Source of the DNA: Candidatus Neomarinimicrobiota bacterium
Lineage (GTDB): Bacteria > Fidelibacterota > UBA2242 > B5-G15
Length of the DNA: 64,000 nucleotides
NCBI GenBank assembly: GCA_017656425.1
Contig: JACDNV010000002.1
Location: 186,001 to 250,000 of the forward strand
Reading direction: 5' to 3'
The notes beneath the pieces are model-generated. The model saw nothing but the letters and a program-made list of their open reading frames with translations, did not search any database and was not told the origin of the DNA. Below, piece by piece: positions 12,542-21,834 of this stretch (positions are counted from its first letter, which is position 1; each line of letters opens with the position of its first letter). Both the position numbers and the translations under genes were made by a program.

Positions 12542-14689
12542 ATGGATATAAAAGCCTATGCATATGGTTTACCAAGATTGGGAGAGAAAAGGGAGTATAA
12601 AAAATTAATAGAGGGATACTGGAAAGGGAAAATCGATGAGAAGTCTTTGCGGGAGGGAATTGAAAGTTTACAAAGATACATGATTGATAATTATAAAAAG
12701 TATGTGGATATGTATCCCGTTGGTGAGATAACTTATTATGATAATATGCTCGATATGGCGATAATTGTTGGTTTGTATGATGTACAGAATTTACAGGATT
12801 ATTATGACCTGTGTAGAGGGAAAAGAGCATTAAAGCTTACCAAATGGTTTGATACAAATTACCATTATCTCGCTCCTGATTTTTCAGGAAAAGATGTTAA
12901 AGAACTCGAACTAAAATGGAATAAACCATCTTTTTATAAAAGTAAATTTCCAGATGGCATACCATACCTAATTGGGCCATATACTTTTTTAAAATTATCC
13001 AGAGGAGTAGATAATAATTTTGAAGAACTTTTGAACAAAATTGGTGAAATCTATACAAAGATATGCTGTAATTTTGAAATTGTTCATATTGAAGAGCCTT
13101 CGTTTGTTACAGACATAAAAAAGTGCGAAATCAAAACCATAGAAGATTTATATAAAAAAATAGCAGAAAGTGGAGTGAAAATAAATCTTATAACATACTA
13201 TGATAGTATAGACTTTTTGAAGGATTTTTATGACTTACCTGTTAAATCGTTTGGAATTGATTTAATAAATGGTAAGGAAAATTTAATTACAATTGAAAAA
13301 TACGGATTCCCTGATGATAAGATTTTGATAGCAGGAGTTGTCAATGGTAGAAATATATGGCGTACTGATTTAGAAAGAACATTGAGGTTAATTGAAGATA
13401 TCTCAAAGCGGGTAAAAAATATATGGATTTCAAATGCTGGACCATTGTATCATTTACCGATTACGATAAAAAATGAAAATTTCCCAGAAAATATTAAAAA
13501 GTCATTGTCTTTTGCCAATGAGAGGCTTGAGGAATTAAAGGTTTTGAAGTTGTTGCTCAGTTCAGAGAAGGTAAATGAGGATATCATAAAAGATTATGAA
13601 AGAAAAAATTTGGAATATATTTATTTTGATGAAAGAAGCATGCCAAAGGTGGAAAAAAGAAAACATGTTCATTTAGATCTACCGCTTTTTCCAACAACCA
13701 CCATAGGTAGTTTTCCTCAAACGAAAGAGGTTAGGGTAATAAGAAATAAATACAAAAATGGATTAATTACAGATATGGAATATAATAATTTTATAAAGCA
13801 AAAAATAGGAGAAGTAATAGAACTCCAGGAAAAGATTGGTCTTGATGTTCTTGTCCATGGGGAGTTCGAACGCAGTGATATGGTTGAGTATTTCGCAGAA
13901 AAACTGGATGGTTTCTTAACTACAAAAAATGGCTGGATAATATCATACGGGACAAGATGTTATAAACCTCCAATTAATTTTGGAAATATTAAACGAACAA
14001 AACCTCTTGCTTTGAACGAAATAGTCTATGCAAGAACCCTTACAGAGAAACCTGTAAAGGCTATTCTGACAGGACCTGTAACTATGATTGCCTGGAGTTA
14101 TGTGAGAGATGACGTGCGAATAGATGTTATAGCAAATCAAATTGCCCTGTGTATAAAGGAAGAAATTGAGGATTTGGTAAAGGAAGGGGTTAAGATAATA
14201 CAAATAGACGAACCTGCTTTTAGAGAAAAGGCACCTCTTAAGAAAAGAAAGTGGAGAAATTATTTTAGATGGGCGGTAAATGCTTTTAACATAGCATCAT
14301 CTATTGACTCAGATATTCAGATTCATACTCATATGTGCTATTCCGATTTTGGAGAGATAATGGAATATATTCTGAAGATGAATTTTGATGTTATATCTGT
14401 AGAGGCAACTAGGAGTAGAGGAGAGATATTAGACAGCTTTGAAAAGGTGAATTTCGATAGAGAAATAGGGCTGGGAGTATGGGATGTACATTCTCCAAGA
14501 GTTCCGGAGATTGATGAAATGTTTAGAGTTGTCGATAGAGCGTTAAAAGTTATCCCACCTGATAAGTTTTGGATAAATCCTGACTGCGGATTGAAAACAA
14601 GAGGTTGGGATGAGGTAATAGCCTCATTAAATAATATGGTTAAAGTTGCAAATATATTAAGGGCCAGATTTCAAGATAGTAACAAATAG
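12542..14689 (+). CDS. metE: Cobalamin-independent methionine synthase MetE
   Basis: Transfers the methyl group of methyltetrahydropteroyl-triglutamate to homocysteine. The 715-residue protein is slightly shorter than E. coli MetE (753) but has both halves. The N-terminal half ends near residue 370, and the catalytic half begins at TTTIGSFPQTKEVR. The zinc ligands are all present, His597, Cys599, Glu621 and Cys682, with exactly the same spacing as in E. coli. The later blocks HGEFERSDMVEYF, TGPVTMIAWSY and QIDEPAFREKAP also match. It stands alone, divergent from gatC. Confidence 0.95.
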   Translation: MDIKAYAYGLPRLGEKREYKKLIEGYWKGKIDEKSLREGIESLQRYMIDNYKKYVDMYPVGEITYYDNMLDMAIIVGLYDVQNLQDYYDLCRGKRALKLTKWFDTNYHYLAPDFSGKDVKELELKWNKPSFYKSKFPDGIPYLIGPYTFLKLSRGVDNNFEELLNKIGEIYTKICCNFEIVHIEEPSFVTDIKKCEIKTIEDLYKKIAESGVKINLITYYDSIDFLKDFYDLPVKSFGIDLINGKENLITIEKYGFPDDKILIAGVVNGRNIWRTDLERTLRLIEDISKRVKNIWISNAGPLYHLPITIKNENFPENIKKSLSFANERLEELKVLKLLLSSEKVNEDIIKDYERKNLEYIYFDERSMPKVEKRKHVHLDLPLFPTTTIGSFPQTKEVRVIRNKYKNGLITDMEYNNFIKQKIGEVIELQEKIGLDVLVHGEFERSDMVEYFAEKLDGFLTTKNGWIISYGTRCYKPPINFGNIKRTKPLALNEIVYARTLTEKPVKAILTGPVTMIAWSYVRDDVRIDVIANQIALCIKEEIEDLVKEGVKIIQIDEPAFREKAPLKKRKWRNYFRWAVNAFNIASSIDSDIQIHTHMCYSDFGEIMEYILKMNFDVISVEATRSRGEILDSFEKVNFDREIGLGVWDVHSPRVPEIDEMFRVVDRALKVIPPDKFWINPDCGLKTRGWDEVIASLNNMVKVANILRARFQDSNK

Positions 14690-14777
14690 CTTATTTACTA
14701 ATATGTTATATTGAAAAATCAGTGTCCAACAGTTTCAATTTTAGCCCTTAATTACCTTGTGATTAGAATTAGTTCAA

Positions 14778-15433
14778 CTATAGTTTTTTATGGCAGAACC
14801 ACCAGTCGTAGCAGGTATATTTTTCTTTTCTCTTCTGGGCAGATTCCACATCAGATGCCGGCGGTATGATTACCTCGTCTTTAACAAGTTCATTTTCAGG
14901 CCAGTTGGCAGGTATTGCTACTTTATTTGCGTCGGCAACCTGAAATCCTTTGATCATACGTAAGATTTCATCGATATTTCTTCCCAGTTCCTGTGGGTAG
15001 TAGAGTATCGCTCTTATTTTCCCTCGGGATCTACCACAAATACAACCCTGACAGTGTTAGTGCCTTTACCAGGATGAATCAATCCCAATTTTTTACTTAT
15101 CTCACCGGTATCATCGGCTATTACAGAGAATTGAGTTTCAACTTCCAGATTGTCTTTTATCCACTCAACCCATTTAATGTGAGAAAAAACCTGGTCAATG
15201 CTTAGCCCTATAAGTTCACAGTTTAACTCCTTAAATTTTTCGTATCTTTCCTGGAAAGCGAAAAATTCTGTGGTGCAAACTGGCGTAAAATCTGCAGGAT
15301 GACTGAAAAATACAAACCATTTTCCTCTAAAATGTTCAGGAAGATTAAAAGTTCCTAAGGTAGTTTTTACTTTCAATTCAGGGAATTTTTCTCCGATTAA
15401 TGGAAACTTGTTTTCATTCATTTTGTTCTCCAT
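14778..15433 (-). pseudogene. Prx6-type peroxiredoxin, interrupted by a -1 frameshift
   Basis: Thiol peroxidase of the Prx6 (archaeal-type, about 215-residue) group. The first frame (15,014-15,433) carries the peroxidatic Cys53 in PVCTTEF and stops right after VVDPEGK. The next frame continues without a gap: [20 protein letters not shown], then VAIPANWP, and ends with the family motif YDWWFC and a stop at 14,778. Adding one A to the four-A run at 15,017-15,020 would restore a 218-residue protein. It may be a true lesion, a sequencing or assembly error, or recoding. ATG 15,421, with GGAG six bases upstream, is an alternative start. OsmC and the PerR-led cluster in the window serve related peroxide defence. 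Confidence 0.85.
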
Positions 15434-15693
15434 ATCTTTCTATTGTTAAAATTCATAATTATTTAGATAGATACATATGTGAAATGGTTACAATAATGTA
15501 ATTGTTATACTTATTAATTATATAATACATTATGTGGTATAAATATTTGTAGATGCAACTAAATAAAGTATTGATTTATTTTATACTATTTTATAAAATA
15601 GATTGTTAGTTCTAAAAACATTTTATACGTTGTATTTTATTATTAATTATTTAATTTTAATTCTAAATTTTCCTCTGAATGGGAGGCGTAATA
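15434..15693. other. AT-rich divergent intergenic region between peroxiredoxin and nrdD
   Basis: This gap of about 260 bases is very AT-rich. It should contain divergent promoters. Short AT palindromes occur, for example ATTTTATAAAAT near 15,588-15,599 and TTACA-ATAA-TGTAA near 15,490, but none matches a known NrdR box. No gene is seen. Confidence 0.3.
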
Positions 15694-17787
15694 ATGTTTG
15701 ATAAAATAAAAAAGCGAGATGGAAGGTTAGTTAAGTTTGATGCTGAAAGAATAACAAATGCTATAGCCAAGGCTGGTAAAGCGACAGGGGAGTTTGATCG
15801 CCAGACTGCTGAAAAGTTAGCCATTAGAGTATTAAATCTCGCTCAGCAAATTATAAAAGATGAAATTCCAACGGTCGAACAGATCCAGGATATTGTCGAG
15901 GATGTCTTACTAACTTCACCTTACAAAAAAACGGCAAAAGCTTACATAATATATCGAGAGCAGCACGCTCGGATAAGAGAAATTATAGCCAAAAGTGGGG
16001 TCGATCTGGTTGATCAATATCTGGAAAAAATAGACTGGCAGGTGAATGAAAACAGTAATATGAGTTTTTCTCTCCAAGGGCTCAATAACTATATTTCTTC
16101 TGAGATAAGTAAAACATATTGGCTTAATAAAATTTATCCGCAAGAGATAAGGAAAGCTCACATCGATGGTGATTTTCATATACATGATCTTGGAATACTT
16201 TCTGTATATTGTGTGGGTTGGGATCTATATGATTTGTTACTTGAAGGGTTTAGGGGTGCCCCTGGTAAGGTTGAAAGTAAACCCGCTAAACATTTTAGAT
16301 CGGCTCTTGGACAAATTGTAAACTTTTTCTATACACTTCAGGGTGAGGCTGCGGGAGCCCAGGCGTTTGCAAATTTTGATACATTACTTGCCCCCTTTAT
16401 TCGATATGATAACCTCAAATTCAGGGATGTAAAGCAGGCAATTCAGGAATTTGTATTTAATGTGAATGTGCCAACTCGCGTTGGTTTCCAGACCCCTTTT
16501 ACCAATATTACACTCGATCTAACTGTTCCTTCAAATCTAAAAAACACCCCTGTTGTTATTGGTGGAGAGTTAAAGGATGAGACCTATTCAGAATTTCAGG
16601 AAGAAATGAATTTATTTAATAAAGCTTTTTTTGAAGTTATGATGGAAGGAGATGCTAAGGGACGTGTCTTTACCTTTCCAATTCCAACATACAACATAAC
16701 AAAAGACTTCGATTGGAATAATGAGAATTTAAATGGATTATGGGAGATGACTGCTAAGTATGGCATACCCTATTTTGCTAATTTTATAAATTCAGATATG
16801 AATCCTGAGGATGCCAGATCAATGTGCTGCAGACTACGCCTTGATACAAGAGTTTTGTATAAAAGGGGTGGTGGACTTTTTGGTGCTAATCCTCTAACAG
16901 GAAGTATTGGTGTGGTGACAATTAATATGCCAAGAATCGGGTATCTTGCGAAAAATGAAGAAGATTTCTTTAATAGACTTGAGAGATTAATGGAGCTTGC
17001 AAAAGAAAGTCTTGAGATCAAGAGAAAGGTACTGGAAAGGTTTACAGCACAAAATCTCTATCCATATGCGAAATATTATCTCAGGAATGTGAAGGAGAGA
17101 TTTGGTGAATACTGGAAAAACCATTTTTCTACAATAGGATTGGTTGGGATGAACGAAGCTCTGCTGAATTTTTTAAAACAGAATATAACAAGTAAAGAGG
17201 GAATAGAGCTAACAATTAGAGTTCTTGACTTTATGAGGAAGAAGCTACTTGAATTTCAGGAGGAGACTGGCAACAACTACAATCTAGAAGCTACGCCTGC
17301 TGAGGGTGCTTCATATAGGTTAGCAAGAATAGATAAGGATAAATATCCTTTAATTATTTGTGCAAATGAGGAATACTATAAGCATGGAGCCGAGCCATTT
17401 TATACAAACTCTACATCACTACCAGTAAACTGTACCGATGACATATTTGAGGCACTTGAACTGCAAAATGAAATACAGACAAAGTATACAGGTGGAACGG
17501 TACTACATATTTATCTTGGTGAGAAAGTAGACAATCATGAGGCTATAAAATTACTTACTAAGAAGATATGTGAAAACTATAAATTGCCATATTTTACCTT
17601 TACCCCAACTTTCAGTGTGTGTGAAGAGCATGGATATATTGCAGGTGAGCATGAAAGGTGTCCAAGGTGTGGTAATGAATGTGAAGTTTACTCTCGAGTC
17701 GTGGGGTATTTAAGACCTACGAATCAATGGAATAAAGGAAAGAGAGAAGAGTTTAAACTCAGAAAATCTTTTAAAGTAAAACAGTGA
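15694..17787 (+). CDS. nrdD: Anaerobic (class III) ribonucleoside-triphosphate reductase
   Basis: Oxygen-sensitive glycyl radical enzyme that reduces ribonucleotides to deoxyribonucleotides. An ATP-cone allosteric domain occupies about residues 1-95 and is followed by the NrdD core with DGDFHIHDLG, SMCCRLRLD and ANEEYYKHGAEPFYTNS. Near the C-terminus are Cys-rich zinc-site residues (CPRCGNEC) and the radical-glycine region RVVGYLRP. The length of 697 residues is normal. ATG 15,694 is chosen because GGGAGG lies seven bases before it; the in-frame ATG at 15,679 lies upstream of that site. It is the only ribonucleotide reductase in the window. Confidence 0.96.
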   Translation: MFDKIKKRDGRLVKFDAERITNAIAKAGKATGEFDRQTAEKLAIRVLNLAQQIIKDEIPTVEQIQDIVEDVLLTSPYKKTAKAYIIYREQHARIREIIAKSGVDLVDQYLEKIDWQVNENSNMSFSLQGLNNYISSEISKTYWLNKIYPQEIRKAHIDGDFHIHDLGILSVYCVGWDLYDLLLEGFRGAPGKVESKPAKHFRSALGQIVNFFYTLQGEAAGAQAFANFDTLLAPFIRYDNLKFRDVKQAIQEFVFNVNVPTRVGFQTPFTNITLDLTVPSNLKNTPVVIGGELKDETYSEFQEEMNLFNKAFFEVMMEGDAKGRVFTFPIPTYNITKDFDWNNENLNGLWEMTAKYGIPYFANFINSDMNPEDARSMCCRLRLDTRVLYKRGGGLFGANPLTGSIGVVTINMPRIGYLAKNEEDFFNRLERLMELAKESLEIKRKVLERFTAQNLYPYAKYYLRNVKERFGEYWKNHFSTIGLVGMNEALLNFLKQNITSKEGIELTIRVLDFMRKKLLEFQEETGNNYNLEATPAEGASYRLARIDKDKYPLIICANEEYYKHGAEPFYTNSTSLPVNCTDDIFEALELQNEIQTKYTGGTVLHIYLGEKVDNHEAIKLLTKKICENYKLPYFTFTPTFSVCEEHGYIAGEHERCPRCGNECEVYSRVVGYLRPTNQWNKGKREEFKLRKSFKVKQ

Positions 17788-18473
17788 AAATTGGCGGTTT
17801 CCAGAAGTTTTCTCTTATTGACTATCCAGGTTTGGTAAGTGCGATTATATTTACCTACGGTTGTAATTTTAGATGTTCATATTGTCAGAATCCAGAACTA
17901 ATTAATGAAAGTTTTCAAGATTTTATTAGTGAGGATGAAATTTTTGATTTTTTGAAGAAAAGGAAAAGTAAGATCGATGGGGTGGTCATTACCGGTGGAG
18001 AACCTCTAATACAAAATGATCTGCCAAATTTTATATATAAAATAAAATTATTGGATTACAAAGTAAAAATTGATACAAATGGGAGTATACCCCATGTTAT
18101 TAAGGATTTAATTAGTAAACGTTTAATAGACTATATTGCAATGGATGTGAAGGCTCCATTTGATAAATACAATTTCGTCATAAATGTAAAAACAGATTAC
18201 ACGCAGATGATAAAAGAAAGTATAAAGTTAATTATGAATTCTGGCTTGCCCTATGAATTTAGAACAACATATATAAAGCAATTTCTTTCATATGAAGATG
18301 TAATCAGAATTGCAAAAAGTATATCCGGAGCAGATTTGTTTGTAATACAAAAATTGCAAATAAGAAAGGTTTATATGCCTGATTTAATTGTTCCGTCAGT
18401 TTATGAAGAGGATGAATTAAAGAATTTGAAAAATCAAGTTCTAAAATATGTTAAAAGGTGTTTAATTCGCTAA
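17784..18473 (+). CDS. nrdG: Anaerobic ribonucleotide reductase activating protein (radical SAM)
   Basis: Radical SAM activase that installs the glycyl radical on NrdD. The 229-residue protein has the CNFRCSYC cluster motif (CxxxCxxC) at about residues 26-33. It begins MKIGGFQKFSLIDYPG, as in the NrdG/PflA-like family found beside nrdD. VITGGEPL and DTNG follow as SAM-binding motifs. The GTG start overlaps the nrdD stop by four bases, so the pair is translationally coupled. Confidence 0.93.
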   Translation: MKIGGFQKFSLIDYPGLVSAIIFTYGCNFRCSYCQNPELINESFQDFISEDEIFDFLKKRKSKIDGVVITGGEPLIQNDLPNFIYKIKLLDYKVKIDTNGSIPHVIKDLISKRLIDYIAMDVKAPFDKYNFVINVKTDYTQMIKESIKLIMNSGLPYEFRTTYIKQFLSYEDVIRIAKSISGADLFVIQKLQIRKVYMPDLIVPSVYEEDELKNLKNQVLKYVKRCLIR

Positions 18474-18613
18474 TTCAAATGGGATATAGGTTAAAATGTA
18501 GTTTTTTATTTTACTAATTTTCATTATTATAATTGAGTAATTTTATTGTTTCCTGTTATTATATCTTATAAAAAATTATTTCAATATTCTGTGCAAATTA
18601 TTAATCTTTAGCG

Positions 18614-19504
18614 ATGAGGAAAATTAAGATAAAGTTTAGTGATGAGTCTATCAAGTTCTTACTGAAATCTCAACGGCAGGAGTTAACTCAACACTATATT
18701 TATAAACGATTTATTCCAAGGATAGATGATTTTTATAATCAACGTCTTTTAGAAATGATTGCTAATGATGAGTTGACTCATCATAATTATTTAAAAAGGC
18801 TTACAGCAAGGGATGTAAAACCGAATATTTTCAAAATCATCTGGTATATTTTTATGTCCTATGTTTTTGGTATTTCGTTTATTCTAAAACTGATGGAAAG
18901 AAAAGAAATGTACGGGAGAATAAGATATAAAAAGTTCCGGTACAAAGTAGATGAGGTAGGCCGAATAATAAAAGATGAGTACTGGCACGAGATAAAGTTA
19001 CTTGATATTCTTAACGAAGCAAAAATCAGATTCCTAAGTTCAATCTTAACTATATTAAATGATGCAATGGCGGGAATAACAGCTATTTTACTGGGATTAA
19101 CCATGGTTTTGATGGATAGTAGACTAATTGCAGCTGTTTTTCTTTCAATCGGGTTTGCGGTTGCTATATCAATGATTTCATCTGATATGTTGAAAAGAAA
19201 GAAAGAAAGATTTGAGAAAAAGACTTCCTTAAAGATGATTTTATTAAAGGGTATTTTTTATATAATTACTATTGCATTTTTGATTATTCCATTTTTGATA
19301 ATTAAAAATCCACTTATTGCTCTAGCTGTTGCCGTTCTTCTTATCGTTTTTGTAATTGATGTTTTCAATTTCTATATCTCAGTTGTTGAAAATAAAAATT
19401 TTAAACGACAGTTTACAGAAACAATCTTGTTAAACTTGTCCGTAGGTACTATTAGTTTGGTGATCGGGTTTGTAATCAGAAGAATTTTTAGTATAAATGT
19501 TTAA
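18614..19504 (+). CDS. Ferritin-like/VIT1 membrane protein (erythrin-VIT, MbfA-like)
   Basis: Fusion of an N-terminal rubrerythrin-like diiron domain to a CCC1/VIT1-type membrane domain; such proteins are implicated in iron or manganese export and iron homeostasis. All six likely diiron ligands can be placed: Glu23, Glu53, His56 (ELTH), Glu95, Glu122 and His125 (EYWH). The second half, residues 140-296, has four or five hydrophobic segments, including NDAMAGITAILLG, which resembles the VIT1 first helix. The substrate is inferred, not shown. It stands alone between nrdG and PDO, and no strong ribosome-binding site precedes the ATG. Confidence 0.8.
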   Translation: MRKIKIKFSDESIKFLLKSQRQELTQHYIYKRFIPRIDDFYNQRLLEMIANDELTHHNYLKRLTARDVKPNIFKIIWYIFMSYVFGISFILKLMERKEMYGRIRYKKFRYKVDEVGRIIKDEYWHEIKLLDILNEAKIRFLSSILTILNDAMAGITAILLGLTMVLMDSRLIAAVFLSIGFAVAISMISSDMLKRKKERFEKKTSLKMILLKGIFYIITIAFLIIPFLIIKNPLIALAVAVLLIVFVIDVFNFYISVVENKNFKRQFTETILLNLSVGTISLVIGFVIRRIFSINV

Positions 19505-19630
19505 TTTATTTCCTTTCCAACTCGATAAATATAAAATTGCCCGATAGTTGTAACCATAATATAACAATTAATATCAAAAAGTTGAGATTTTTGGTGTTCA
19601 AATAAATGTAAAAAAAACGGAGGTACGGAG

Positions 19631-20275
19631 ATGTTTTTAAGAGAAGATGATAAGGAATTCGTAAAGGGCAAACTTAGTCAAATGGATTCCAGGGTAAAAA
19701 TAGTATATTTTACACAGGAACTCGAATGCCAGTTTTGCAAGGAGACTAGACAACTTTTGGAGGAGATAGTTGAACTCTCGGATAAGCTTGACCTTGAAGT
19801 ATTCAATTTCCAGATTGATAAGGATAAAGCTCAGAGGTATGGTATTGACAAAATTCCGGCAATCGCAATGGTAAAAGAGGATGGTATGGATTATGGCATT
19901 CGGTTTTATGGAATCCCAAGCGGTTATGAGTTCATGTCTCTGCTTGAAGATATTATTGATGTTTCAAATGGTGAGCATAGTTTCAATAAAGAACAGCTTG
20001 AAGAGATCACGTCAATTACAAAACCAGTTCATATTCAGGTGTTTGTCACACCGACCTGCCCCTACTGTCCATCTGCAGTAAGAATTGCCCACAGACTCGC
20101 TATAGCAAGTGATGAAATTAAAGCAGATATGGTTGAGGTTACTGAATTTCCGTACTTGGCTACAAAGTATAATGTCAGAGGTGTGCCTAAATCAATTATA
20201 AATGAATCGGTATCGATCGAAGGTGCAGTTCCTGAGAGTGTATTTATTTCAAAAGTAAAAGAAGCTGTTTCATGA
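19631..20275 (+). CDS. Protein disulfide oxidoreductase (two-thioredoxin-fold, PDO type)
   Basis: Cytosolic dithiol-disulfide oxidoreductase with two thioredoxin folds in tandem, like the PDO of Pyrococcus. The first domain has Cys33-Gln-Phe-Cys36 and cis-proline Pro76 (KIPAIAM). The second has Cys143-Pro-Tyr-Cys146 and Pro186 (RGVPKSI). The length of 214 residues is typical. This family is mostly found in thermophiles, where cytosolic disulfides are common. A clear GGAGGTACGGAG precedes the ATG, and a strong terminator follows, so it is probably a single-gene unit. Confidence 0.92.
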   Translation: MFLREDDKEFVKGKLSQMDSRVKIVYFTQELECQFCKETRQLLEEIVELSDKLDLEVFNFQIDKDKAQRYGIDKIPAIAMVKEDGMDYGIRFYGIPSGYEFMSLLEDIIDVSNGEHSFNKEQLEEITSITKPVHIQVFVTPTCPYCPSAVRIAHRLAIASDEIKADMVEVTEFPYLATKYNVRGVPKSIINESVSIEGAVPESVFISKVKEAVS

Positions 20276-20290
20276 TCTTATTTTTTGATG

Positions 20291-20324
20291 GGGGAGATAG
20301 AATATTCTCCCCTTTTTGTTTTTT
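20291..20324 (+). terminator. Rho-independent terminator after the PDO gene
   Basis: A perfect seven-base-pair stem, GGGGAGA (20,291-20,297) with TCTCCCC (20,306-20,312), closes an eight-base loop. It is followed directly by a T-rich tract (20,313-20,324). It lies 15 bases after the PDO stop codon. It is the clearest intrinsic terminator seen in the window. Confidence 0.88.
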
Positions 20325-20376
20325 CACATCCGTAGTAAGTTAGTGAATGTTTCCCTTTTATTGCTTAATTTTTTAT

Positions 20377-20967
20377 ATGGTTGATATATCCAAGGAAAAA
20401 CCACTTGTAGAAAAGGCGAAGGAAGGGAATAGGGCAGCTTTCGCAGAGCTCGTTAGACTTTATGGCGATAGAATTTATAGGCTAGCTTTAAGAATTACAG
20501 CTAATGAAAAGGATGCAGAAGATGTGTATCAGGATACTTTTTTGATGGCTTTTAAAAAAATTGACCAGTTCAAGAGAGATTCGTCCTTTTTCACATGGAT
20601 TTATAGGATTGCGATTAATATGGCTTTTACGAAAATTAAACAGAGAAAGAAAAATTTTTATGAGGAGAGTCTGAATGAACCTGATTTTGATAGGATTGAG
20701 CTTAAGGAAACCGATTCATGGCAGGAAGTGGATATTTCAAAGCTTGATAGCGATAAATTTAAAAGGAAGTTAAATGAAACTCTTGAGAAATTACCGGAAT
20801 TTTATAGAACAGTTTTTATATTGCGAGATTTACACGGATTATCTACGGAGCAGACAGCCAATATCCTCGGTATTACACCTTCAAATACCAAGGTGAGATT
20901 AATGAGGGCAAGGAGAATGTTGAAAAATGAATTGGAAGATTTTCTTAAGAAAGAAGGTATTATATGA
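20377..20967 (+). CDS. ECF (RpoE-like) RNA polymerase sigma factor
   Basis: Extracytoplasmic-function sigma factor. Region 2 spans about residues 10-85, with AEDVYQDTFLMAFKKI and FFTWIYRIAINMA. Region 4 is near the C-terminus, with LPEFYRTVFILRDLHG and a helix-turn-helix around TEQTANILGITPSNTKVRL. Neither candidate start (20,377 or an in-frame ATG at 20,347) has a good ribosome-binding site. 20,377 is chosen because it gives the usual short lead into region 2 (196 residues). It overlaps the anti-sigma gene by four bases. Confidence 0.9.
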   Translation: MVDISKEKPLVEKAKEGNRAAFAELVRLYGDRIYRLALRITANEKDAEDVYQDTFLMAFKKIDQFKRDSSFFTWIYRIAINMAFTKIKQRKKNFYEESLNEPDFDRIELKETDSWQEVDISKLDSDKFKRKLNETLEKLPEFYRTVFILRDLHGLSTEQTANILGITPSNTKVRLMRARRMLKNELEDFLKKEGII

Positions 20968-21227
20968 AAAAAGAAAATCGCAATTATATGTTCAAAGATA
21001 TATGTAAGTATCTTGGTGAAGATTTGGATTCTCTGCCCTGTAAATCTATAAAAAGGCATCTGGAAAAGTGTAAAAATTGTGAAATTTTTGTTGATAAGCT
21101 TAAGAAAATTGTAACTATTTATAAAAAGCTAGATGAGGAGATAAAGGTTCCTGAAAAAGCCAAAAGGGAGCTTTTTGCTAAAATAAATTTTAATCCAGAA
21201 GATTTTGAAAAGAATAATTTGTCCTAA
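20964..21227 (+). CDS. Zinc-binding anti-sigma factor (zf-HC2 type)
   Basis: An 87-residue putative anti-sigma factor for the sigma factor it overlaps (ATGA). It carries the HxxxCxxC motif of the zinc anti-sigma family, His32-Cys36-Cys39, with a further Cys26 upstream. No membrane segment is present, so it should be cytosolic, which suggests direct redox or metal sensing rather than regulated proteolysis. The redox-related neighbours (PDO and OsmC) make a thiol-stress response plausible, but this is inference. Confidence 0.8.
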   Translation: MKKENRNYMFKDICKYLGEDLDSLPCKSIKRHLEKCKNCEIFVDKLKKIVTIYKKLDEEIKVPEKAKRELFAKINFNPEDFEKNNLS

Positions 21228-21416
21228 TGACACAATTGAAAGTATCATCACGTTCTATCCTTAACTTATAGGAGTCTTTGAAAAATTAAAAATAGCATGT
21301 GTAGTTTGTAGTGAGCCAGTATTTATAGGGTATGCTAAAGAGAGATAGTATCTAAAATCGGATATATTTTCGAATAGATATTAGGTATTTTGAGTGATTC
21401 GATTAGGAGGTAAAAA

Positions 21417-21833
21417 ATGAAAGTTATAGTACAGCGAACAAGTGGCAATACTTTTATTGCAAAGGGGGAATCCAATCACTGGGTCGTAATGGATACAGAT
21501 GAGAAATTTGGTGGTAATTCTGCCGGGAGTAAACCAGTAGAGCTATTACTAATGGCACTGGGTGGCTGCACAGGTATGGATATCGAAAGTCTTGTAAATA
21601 AAATGCGTACACCGGTGGATGATTTCAGAATAGAAATCGAGGGAGAAAGAGTCGATGAACATCCCAAAGTTTTTACGAGAATTGAAATAGTTTATAAGTT
21701 TTGGGGTAAGAATCTAAATGAGGATAACATTAAGAAAGCTGTTGAGCTTTCCCATACGAGATATTGTACAGTAAGTGCGATTCTAAAAAAGACTTGTGAT
21801 ATAAGTTATAGAATAGAGATAAATTCTGACTGA
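21417..21833 (+). CDS. OsmC/Ohr family peroxidase
   Basis: A 138-residue OsmC-fold protein; characterised members reduce organic hydroperoxides through a cysteine pair. The two conserved cysteines are Cys51 in GGCTGMD and Cys117 in RYCTVSAIL, and NSAGSKPVELLLMALG is the family block before the first. A perfect AGGAGG lies before the ATG. The 189-base gap upstream, after the anti-sigma gene, should hold its own promoter. It converges with the TPR gene, with one base between the stops. Confidence 0.9.
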   Translation: MKVIVQRTSGNTFIAKGESNHWVVMDTDEKFGGNSAGSKPVELLLMALGGCTGMDIESLVNKMRTPVDDFRIEIEGERVDEHPKVFTRIEIVYKFWGKNLNEDNIKKAVELSHTRYCTVSAILKKTCDISYRIEINSD

Positions 21834-21834
21834 T

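Noticed and set aside
15480-15500. A PerR box before the peroxiredoxin (TTACAATAATGTAA region)
   Set aside because: The symmetry is five bases with a four-base spacer and the half-sites face the wrong way compared with the perR palindrome. It could be chance in very AT-rich DNA.
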